From positions 999,501-1,063,500 of the forward strand of contig CP053159.1 in assembly GCA_014607495.2 (NCBI GenBank): 64,000 bases of DNA, written 5' to 3'. The position numbers and the translations under genes are program-made. This DNA comes from Carposina sasakii. Lineage: Eukaryota; Arthropoda; Insecta; Lepidoptera; Carposinidae. The notes beneath the pieces are model-generated. The model was not told the DNA's origin and did not search any database. It worked only from the letters and a program-made list of their open reading frames with translations. Of this stretch, positions 60,901 to 64,000 are shown one piece after another. Position 1 is the stretch's first letter; every line of letters begins with the position of its first letter.

Positions 60901-63900
60901 AACCAGTTTCCATGGCGTCCAGGCTTTCAGCTGGGAGGTCTGAGAGACGCGTGTGGACGCTTGTCACCTCCTCCAAGAGTTTCTCTAAATCGTTAGATAG
61001 CTCATCCTGTCAACACACATTGGGATTAGCAACACGCCTCTAGAGCCGAAGGTGGGATTTTTCACTTGGAATTATTTTAATAAATTTAAAAAAAGGTAAA
61101 TGTTTCACTGAAAGAGTGTGTAACATTTAGCTACATATAATTTAGTTATGTTTTGTTCAAACTTTAGTTTCAATCTTTCAGAATATTACGAATATTGAAG
61201 CTCTATTGTTGATCTTTACGAAAGAGATTGATAAAATTGAATAACCACAAATAAACATCATTATGTAACTACTATCTACTAAAAAGTAGAAAGAGCCTTA
61301 TAAATTTAAAAATATATATTTAAAAATTTTGTGAATTCCAGTCTAAAATCCCACTTTAGGCAACGTTTTAAGGAAAGGGGTAAATCAAAATAACACATTA
61401 TGGTGCATAATTTTTGCTACAAACAAATGGGTGATAATTAATAATTTTTAATTTACCACGGGTGATTTAGTATCGATAGAAACAGAAATAAGCGCTAGAA
61501 TAGCGACGCAAGATCTTGGCTGCTCTCCAACGTAAATACGTTGGAAAAATGTTTAAAAATAGGTTTAAAAGTGATTGGGGAGAATTTCCAACTTAAAATG
61601 AAATAGGTCATCTGAAGAGTCAAACAGACTCGAATGAGCTAGATTTATAGACAGGGACTCTTCATACTACAGTGTATAGGTAGTAAAAAATGTAGTTTCA
61701 TTCGCAAATTTTGAGTAAATGCTTTGTTTGTAGCAAAATACGTAACTCCAGCGTCTGTCGGCGCACTATGTTAAAACACACAACAAAAACACAAAAAATC
61801 TGTAACACATTTGGCATGACATGCATTTTCAAAACTTAGCATACTTAACAATATCAACACAAAATAATGGACTAGTTGTTCCGTATCATTTTGAATGAGA
61901 AAACTAAGAAGTTTTACATAATGCATTCACGTTTTTCTATAAGTTTTAGCAGTTTTAAACAACTGCAATGTAATGGTAGTATAATTTGTCTAAGAAACAA
62001 AATTGTTTTGTGTTTTACAATTAAAGCGTAATATTTAAATTGTTAGCAGGTGAAATTTGCGTGCTTGTGTAGAGGTGTAGGTACTAAAAAAAATCGGTGT
62101 TGGTGTAAACAAAATTCTCCTTCTTCAAAATGATACGGAACTCTCACAACCAGGGGTTTAAACTTTAAAGTACTATTCATCACAATCTATTGGAAAATAA
62201 AATAAAGGGACTAGCTAAACAACACAAAACAAAATGAAAACTTACATTCAAAATAAAATTATGTAATTTGATTTCTAGATCACTGAGCTATCCAGCCAGA
62301 TTTCTAAATTATAAGTAGGTCCAGAGTCCAGTAATAACAAAATATAATTAGATGTCCTGTAAAACTCTCCTGGTTGCGTCGTAAAATGATCGTCCAATAT
62401 GTCTAAAAATATTTAAAAAATAAGCTCTTTTCTGTCGAACGTCTAGTAGATACCAAATTTTGACAATTGAGGGGTTCAAAATAAGTAAAAAACGAACGCC
62501 AATAAAAAACAGTAAAAACATAAAAATAAAACAAAGTACATAATGCACAAACAATTTTATTTAATTAAATAGCAAGAAAGATTTTATAATTAATTTATCA
62601 AAGAGACTAGACATGACTAGATTGTTAATATTGCACACATTAGACTAGTTTAGAACAGTTATAAAGTATACTAAAATTCAAATGCGCACTTTAAAACTAT
62701 GGGCAAATAGGATAGAAAAACAGTATTGCCAAAAATTGGCACTACAAGACGAACGGCGAACGTTGCGTAGCTTTACAATTTACGTTACACATATTTAGAT
62801 AATGTGAAATTAGGAATTTAGTAAGAATATCATGCCAAACATAAATTATATAGTATAAAAGATAACAATACGACTGATGATCAGTCACCTTGGCTGGCGT
62901 CTGTGCTGGGGCTTCCTCTCGCGGCTCCTGCGTGGGTGGGAGAGGGACTACAGGTTTTGAGGAAGTGGTTGTTAGTATATCCTCAGAAATTTCGTTTCCT
63001 AGAGTGTTCCAGTGATTCATCTGGGTTTTCTACGCTCAAGTAAGAACTATGATCTTTCCAACTACAGATGCCACCGGGCAGATCCATCGATAGATAGTTA
63101 GAGTCAAAAGATGGAGATCCTCGTGATTCCTTCGCGTCCTCTGATTCCGAAGAATGCCCAGAACCGCCTTCTGGATCTTTGTCTTTATCGTTTTGATCTT
63201 TTATTTGTATATCAGAGACTGGCAACGCATTTACTTTCGACTTTTGTACTAACGATAGTAAATATTCGCATTCGGCGTCATGGTAAATATGTTTATCTAA
63301 CCAGAATGAGTCATTAGCAACATTTTCTTCTAAAGACTGTTCAACAGGTGCAGTGACAATACTTTCTTGATCTTTGTGTTCAGGGTTAGTAATAGAAGTT
63401 TCAATTATAGGGGTACTTTCAGAAGATTTATTGGCAAAGTCATTATGATATTGGATAATATTTGAGTTAATATTTTGTGCAACTAATAATTTTTCAGCAT
63501 CATCAGTTTCTGATTTATTAGTCCAGAAGTTTTCAGATTTGAGATTTGATATTGGTTGGTTAGTTGGGCTAGTAAGAATGTTAGATGGAATTTCAGTTCT
63601 TTGCGGAGGCACGTGTTTGTCAGTTTGAGATGTAGCAATTGCAACTTGTGTATTTATATTCTCAATTGATTCATCAAGTATGTCAACATTTTCAACAGCT
63701 TTTGTCTGAATAGAAGAGTCAACATCGCATTTGTTTTGCGTCGTTTCTTGTAGTTTTTCAATAACTAGTACATTACTAATATAAGTAATTTGTTTATTAT
63801 CTGAAATAGATGATTCTTGTTCATGTGATGGAGTTTGAGTGCTGACTATGGTAGCTTCAGCACATAAGTTAAGTTCTGATTCTATCGGCATATCATCATC

Positions 63901-64000
63901 AGGTTCAGGTGATGCAAGGGAAGCAGACATATTATCTAAAAGTTCATCATGTTGATATTCTGCAGATGTTTGAAGTTCAGTTAACTCTTTAGGTGTTATG
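24777..64000 (-). CDS. Msp300: Nesprin (Msp300/SYNE-like), 3' part with KASH domain; 5' end beyond right edge
   Basis: Nesprins are giant spectrin-repeat proteins anchored in the outer nuclear membrane by a C-terminal KASH domain that binds SUN proteins; they tie nuclei to actin and microtubules and position muscle nuclei. Nineteen exons are visible. The N-terminal visible part is acidic and low in complexity, followed by short coiled-coil exons, a 10.3-kb exon with repeated motifs, many spectrin-like helical repeats (recurrent W, L, R heptads), a signature [23 protein letters not shown] segment, and the KASH end. The last exon reads [16 protein letters not shown], a hydrophobic leucine run and ...[10 protein letters not shown] before TGA. 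The two CH domains expected at the N-terminus are not in the window. Klarsicht, the other insect KASH protein, lacks this long spectrin array, so Msp300 is the better call. Two one-base frame breaks are noted under findings. Confidence 0.92.
25542..27420 (-). CDS. Msp300: Nesprin exons 16-18 (last spectrin-like segments before KASH)
   Basis: Exons 27,195-27,420 ([14 protein letters not shown]...), 26,690-26,825 ([16 protein letters not shown]..., then an Ala-rich stretch) and 25,542-25,603 ([20 protein letters not shown]). Splice phases join correctly, with GAC (Asp) split between exon 18 and the KASH exon. Exons 16 and 17 are strongly GC-rich compared with the introns. The acceptor of exon 17 contains an unbroken 17-C run (plus-strand G run at 26,828-26,844). 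Confidence 0.85.
25963..26317. mobile_element. MITE 'TACAGGATGATTTTTGT', full copy
   Basis: About 355 bp, starting TACAGGATATTTTTTTCG and ending ACAAAAATCATCCTGTA: a terminal inverted repeat of about 15 bp, flanked by TA on both sides. More than 80% similar by eye to 56,532-56,906. No coding frame. This is consistent with a Tc1/mariner-derived non-autonomous element. Confidence 0.85.
26505..26652. mobile_element. Foldback/MITE-like palindrome next to nesprin exon 17 donor
   Basis: Left arm CCGATCTGTCACCCTT...CCCTAGGGTGACAGA and right arm TCTGTCACCCTAGGAGACAAAAAGGGTGACAGATCGG pair over about 60 nt, so the whole segment can form one hairpin. Each arm itself contains two inverted GGGTGACAGA motifs. 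It ends 37 bp inside the intron from the exon 17 donor. Confidence 0.75.
27778..28062 (-). pseudogene. Decayed tandem copy of nesprin exons 14 and 15
   Basis: The stretch around 27,905-28,015 (CTCCGCCTCGCCGGCGCGAGCG...GGAACTCGCGGTG) is a near copy of exon 14 (28,563-28,695) but with at least five one- or two-base indels that break the frame. The stretch 27,778-27,850 matches exon 15 and its donor. The copy lies downstream of the intact pair in the transcript, with a family A SINE between the two copies. Confidence 0.75.
28005..28265 (+). mobile_element. tRNA-derived SINE (family A), second copy
   Basis: TGACCCGGTGGCTCAGTGGTAAGAGC (A box) and GGGTTCGATTCCCACCCGG (B box and T arm) at 28,139-28,222, preceded by AAAGAGATGGTAAAATTCG and followed by a T-rich tail. 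It has an extra stretch in the anticodon region compared with the copy at 13,069. Confidence 0.75.
28379..28695 (-). CDS. Msp300: Nesprin exons 14-15 (boundaries uncertain)
   Basis: Exon 14 (about 28,563-28,695) starts after an acceptor TTATTGCAG and continues the preceding exon perfectly: DAIQ joined to [23 protein letters not shown], a typical spectrin-repeat segment. It runs to MRDIRA and then meets TAA with no good GT donor before it. Exon 15 (about 28,379-28,435) has acceptor TCTAATTACCCAG and donor GTGAGT; it reads LQRAL in one frame but LHDI, then VVELVSQL of exon 16, in another. A one-base error in each exon is likely. Confidence 0.55.
29155..31206 (-). CDS. Msp300: Nesprin exons 10-13
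   Basis: Exons 31,018-31,206; 30,529-30,908; a 39-bp microexon at 30,100-30,138; and 29,155-29,317. Phases join exactly: CG+G (Arg) into the microexon, CA+T (His) out of it. The microexon gives [12 protein letters not shown] and the next exon [18 protein letters not shown], a cysteine-bearing segment between helical repeats, followed by [20 protein letters not shown], a clear spectrin-repeat helix. Confidence 0.88.
29318..30099. other. Nesprin intron 12
   Basis: AT-rich intron. GGTAAGTTATTTGTAATGGACATGG and GGTAAATTATTTGTAATGTAGGC near 29,760 and 29,812 form a short imperfect direct repeat. Nothing else is seen. Confidence 0.4.
31345..33662 (-). CDS. Msp300: Nesprin exon 9: 2.3-kb spectrin-repeat exon with a one-base frame break
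   Basis: Encodes about 773 residues of helical spectrin-like repeats (for example [54 protein letters not shown]). The 5' two-thirds are open in one frame to about 32,103; the 3' third is open in another from about 32,262. The natural join ([13 protein letters not shown]) needs one more T in the TTT at 32,206-32,208. With it the exon is 2,319 nt and in phase with both neighbours, which strongly favours a sequence error or a fresh one-base deletion over two separate exons. Confidence 0.88.
33928..34152 (-). CDS. Msp300: Nesprin exon 8
   Basis: 75 codons, phase 0 at both ends: [15 protein letters not shown]... to ...KERLCDMKQ. Spectrin-like helix content with many Ala, Arg and Leu. It lies after a 9.4-kb intron and is the first exon that a transcript from the candidate internal start at 40,798 would join. 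Confidence 0.9.
35205..35302 (+). repeat. 'CCACATGGTGCCACTTCTGA' repeat, copy 2
   Basis: Preceded by CATACATACATACA; same core as at 2,889 with a few substitutions. Confidence 0.75.
35938..36072 (+). repeat. 'CTAGCGACTCGCCCCGGTTTCGCACGGGTG' repeat
   Basis: CTAGCGACTCGCCCCGG...GCACGGGTGCAATACTG...AAAACTGCATCAAAATCCGTTGCG. Similar in layout to the CTAGTGGACGCCC family but with a different GC-rich head, so probably a sister subfamily. Confidence 0.6.
36424..36580 (+). repeat. Family E repeat, copy 1
   Basis: GTGCTGATGCGAGCC-ATCACTAGAATACATCAGCTGCATCTCCTTCCGTGCATGTTGTAAGAATCGACTAAGGGAC. Near-identical to 38,452-38,530; an inverted fragment lies at 21,253. Confidence 0.75.
36603..36697 (-). mobile_element. 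Retroposon 3' end with (ATC)n, inverted copy
   Basis: ATCATCATTAGCCTGTTGCAGTCCACTGCTGGACGTAGGTCTCCCCCAGGACACGCCACAAGACTGCCATGGGGGG is the reverse complement of the element at 20,735-20,850. Confidence 0.75.
36766..36998 (-). repeat. 'CTAGTGGACGCCCGCGACT' repeat, inverted copy 3
   Basis: Ends ...TTCTGCAGTCCACGCGGAGGAAGTCGCGGGCGTCCACTAG. In this orientation a CTAG end preceded by a small GC hairpin is seen. Confidence 0.8.
37535..37870 (-). mobile_element. tRNA-derived SINE (family C)
   Basis: Read on the minus strand, the head at about 37,870-37,800 has TGATAGCAGTGATAGCCGTGCACC (A box-like) and GTTCGATCCCAGTCACGGGC (B box). The body includes CGACCGGAGAGAGATCAGACGCAGGACC and ends with GGTCGCCTTGGCCGAAATACGGTCGGAGATCATC. 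A body like this recurs in lepidopteran introns, to my recollection. Confidence 0.65.
38452..38650 (+). repeat. Family E repeat, copy 2
   Basis: GTGCTGATGCGGGGCTTCACTAGAATACATCAGCTGCATCTCCTTCCGTGCATG...GTCGACTAAGGAACTCGGGCATTTTC, then CCCATTTCGGGAACATGACC. The longest copy in the window. Confidence 0.75.
39662..39790 (-). repeat. 'CCACATGGTGCCACTTCTGA' repeat, inverted copy 3
   Basis: TTGTACATCTCAACTATACCCTAAAAATTGGTCAGAAGTGGCACCATGTGGTTCTATCGG...GGATAAAGGCGTGATTATATGTATGTATGTAT. Matches 2,885-2,990 almost base for base on the other strand. Confidence 0.8.
40784..40798 (-). CDS. Msp300: Candidate alternative first coding exon of a short KASH isoform
   Basis: On the minus strand ATG TCC TTG CAA GAG is followed by GTAAGG, a strong donor, in phase 0. 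Exon 8 (33,928-34,152) begins in phase 0, so a transcript starting here would encode [14 protein letters not shown] and run to the KASH domain, lacking the giant exon. The region upstream (40,800-41,110) would be its 5' UTR and promoter. Nesprins are known to have internal promoters; this one is inferred from sequence only. Confidence 0.4.
43553..45766 (-). CDS. Msp300: Nesprin exons 5-7
   Basis: Exons 45,566-45,766 ([17 protein letters not shown]...), 44,627-44,805 ([17 protein letters not shown]...) and 43,553-43,679 ([18 protein letters not shown]...). Phase 0 joins 4-5 and 5-6; an AAA Lys codon is split between 6 and 7. All are helical spectrin-like segments with regular W/L/R spacing. 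Confidence 0.9.
43891..44364. mobile_element. 474-bp element with about 48-bp terminal inverted repeats
   Basis: The left end ATCATCATCTTTCTGCCCTGTTCCCATTTATTTGGGGTCGGCGCAA and the right end TTGAGCCGACCCCATAAATAATGGTATAGGGGCAAGAAGATGATGA are inverted copies. The inside is not coding in any long frame. Single ends of the same family are at 9,783-9,900 and 58,998-59,050. Confidence 0.7.
44806..45565. other. Nesprin intron 5
   Basis: Holds the large hairpin at 45,083-45,362 and a T-rich stretch (44,872-44,900). No exon is seen. Confidence 0.6.
45083..45362. mobile_element. Large foldback element (hairpin, about 280 bp)
   Basis: Left arm CATAGAGTGCTAATATCATACTAACTGTTTCGATGCACC...GGTGCCTCACAATTCCAGTCCTTGACACTTAGATT pairs with right arm AATCTAAGTGTCAAAGACTGGAATTGTGAGGCACC...GGGTGCATCGAAACTGTTAGTATGACATTAGCACTCTATG. 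Pairing extends outward through ACCATA and leaves a loop of about 50 nt around 45,200-45,245. Confidence 0.85.
45830..45885 (+). repeat. Family A SINE tail fragment
   Basis: ACTCGGGTGAAGAATTTTTTCATTTTCTTATTAATATTTTATAA matches the 3' part of the SINE at 13,125-13,170. It sits just beside the donor of nesprin exon 4. Confidence 0.6.
45900..56210 (-). CDS. Msp300: Nesprin exon 4: giant 10.3-kb exon
   Basis: One uninterrupted 3,437-codon exon (10,311 nt, phase 0 at both ends, acceptor TTTTTTTTCAG, donor GTAAGT). Order from its 5' end: a coiled-coil segment ([16 protein letters not shown]..., 56,210-55,850); a long Ser/Thr/Glu/Lys-rich, presumably disordered region with four kinds of repeats (55,850-48,100); and about 730 residues of spectrin-like helices ([14 protein letters not shown]... 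to ...LERDISALQ). Repeats: four IDGKEH-T/I-TE-x-(V/I)-I/V modules (53,640-54,840), a tandem array of about 31-33-aa units (51,830-52,945), seven Lys/Arg clusters, and eleven (Q)TSP motifs (48,590-49,560). Giant repetitive exons are also known in Drosophila Msp300. The role of the repeats is unknown. Confidence 0.93.
48590..49560 (-). repeat. Msp300: QTSP-motif array in nesprin exon 4
   Basis: Eleven spaced occurrences of QTSP or close variants (QTSPEV, QTSPTS, QTSRAE, QTSSPI, QTSPLP, STSPVT, QTSPLP, QTSPIP, QTSPQH, QTSPRV, QTSPRE). The spacing varies from about 20 to 40 residues. TSP is a potential proline-directed kinase site. Confidence 0.8.
51830..52945 (-). repeat. Msp300: Tandem 31-33-aa repeat array in nesprin exon 4
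   Basis: About eleven units of the type [20 protein letters not shown] followed by (I/M)HEKP-x-IDVQSVE. Central units (52,300-52,730) are nearly identical in DNA at 93-nt spacing; the outer ones are diverged and some are shortened. The DNA repeat also keeps the antisense frame open at 52,000-52,731. Confidence 0.88.
53640..54840 (-). repeat. Msp300: Four IDGKEH modules in nesprin exon 4
   Basis: Each module is a lysine-rich lead (ITKKI...), then (V/I)QIIDGKEH(I/V)TE, then an acidic end (EEPDD-like). Located near 54,720-54,840, 54,130-54,240, 53,980-54,080 and 53,650-53,740. A related lead ([20 protein letters not shown]) lies near 55,200. Confidence 0.85.
56211..57169. other. Nesprin intron 3
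   Basis: Contains the MITE at 56,532-56,906; otherwise AT-rich with nothing recognised. Confidence 0.6.
56532..56906. mobile_element. MITE 'TACAGGATGATTTTTGT', second full copy
   Basis: TACAGGGTGTTTTTTTGTGG...CCAAAAATCATCCTGTA. The interior (GAAATTTATAGTGTC...GCAGAAAAACGCAGTC...GGAAACCAGACACTTCCCAGG) matches 25,963-26,317. It carries a T run near 56,620 that the other copy lacks. Confidence 0.85.
57170..57343 (-). CDS. Msp300: Nesprin exon 3
   Basis: 58 codons: [19 protein letters not shown]... to ...RQGLNIIE. Two donors 9 nt apart (GTAAGG after 57,170; GTAAAT after 57,161) are both in phase, so the protein may gain or lose VRK. Confidence 0.9.
58330..58560 (-). promoter_or_regulatory. Possible internal nesprin promoter and 5' UTR exon
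   Basis: On the minus strand GACAGTTCAGTGAGTAGTGTG near 58,450 contains TCAGT, the arthropod initiator core. About 130 bp downstream, GTAG-GTAAGTTTATA gives a good donor. The ATG within exon 3 (MEYRQETE, at 57,283) could then serve as start. Purely inferred. Confidence 0.25.
58998..59050 (+). repeat. Single end of the 'ATTTATTTGGGGTCGGC' element
   Basis: ATCATTTTCCTGCCCTGTTCCCATTTATTTGGGGTCGGCGCAA is nearly identical to the left end at 43,891-43,937. Confidence 0.7.
60896..61006 (-). CDS. Msp300: Nesprin exon 2 (in window)
   Basis: 37 codons: [19 protein letters not shown]... to ...LDAMETGLK. Phase 0 at both ends; acceptor GTGTTGACAG, donor GTGAGA. Confidence 0.9.
61007..62888. other. Nesprin intron 1 (in window)
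   Basis: AT-rich. A short inverted repeat of ACGTAAATACGTTGG lies near 61,530. Otherwise nothing is recognised. Confidence 0.5.
62889..64000 (-). CDS. Msp300: Nesprin exon 1 (in window), partial: acidic low-complexity exon
   Basis: Open from the right edge to the donor GTGACT at 62,888. It encodes a Ser/Thr/Glu/Asn-rich stretch (for example [38 protein letters not shown]) and ends [17 protein letters not shown]. The frame shifts by one base between about 62,988 and 63,032, where the sequence would otherwise hit TGA right after RKRNF. Removing one base near 62,996-63,003 restores a continuous reading ([12 protein letters not shown]). Confidence 0.8.

Noticed and set aside
1..64000. CRISPR arrays, operons, phage or viral genes, riboswitches
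   Set aside because: None seen; the window is animal nuclear DNA with introns.

Overview
This window is eukaryotic nuclear DNA, almost certainly from a moth or butterfly. Genes are split by GT-AG introns, the background is AT-rich, introns are full of TAGGTACCTA-like strings, and many interspersed repeats (tRNA-derived SINEs, TA-flanked MITEs, foldback elements, LINE tails) are of kinds common in lepidopteran genomes. There is no prokaryotic operon, CRISPR array or viral gene.

Layout. (1) Positions 1-14,013, minus strand: the 5' part of an axonemal dynein heavy chain gene, DNAH2-like. I resolve 25 exons by splice sites and by similarity to the DNAH2 tail region; the motor domain lies beyond the left edge. 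(2) Positions 5,681-8,278, plus strand: a complete three-exon SPRTN (Spartan) DNA-protein-crosslink protease gene, nested antisense in the 3.6-kb intron between DNAH2 exons 11 and 12. It carries three C-terminal UBZ-type zinc fingers. (3) Positions 14,728 to about 24,140, plus strand: a nine-coding-exon tetraspanin of the peripherin/RDS-ROM type, about 347 aa, divergent from DNAH2 across a 714-bp gap. (4) Positions 24,777 to beyond 64,000, minus strand: the 3' part of a nesprin gene (Msp300/SYNE-like). Nineteen exons are visible, including one of 10.3 kb that encodes a low-complexity, multiply repeated region flanked by spectrin-like coiled coils, and a final exon encoding a KASH domain. It is tail-to-tail with the tetraspanin. 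The actin-binding N-terminus lies beyond the right edge.

The four genes serve unrelated processes: ciliary/flagellar motility, replication-coupled repair, membrane organisation, and linkage of nucleus to cytoskeleton. I see no pathway joining them; the shared feature is architecture (nested, divergent and convergent arrangements). The most notable points are the nested SPRTN with three UBZ fingers, an insect RDS-type tetraspanin, the repeat systems in the giant nesprin exon, a decayed tandem copy of two nesprin exons, a candidate internal start for a short KASH isoform, and several one-base reading-frame breaks, some at homopolymers, that look like residual assembly errors.
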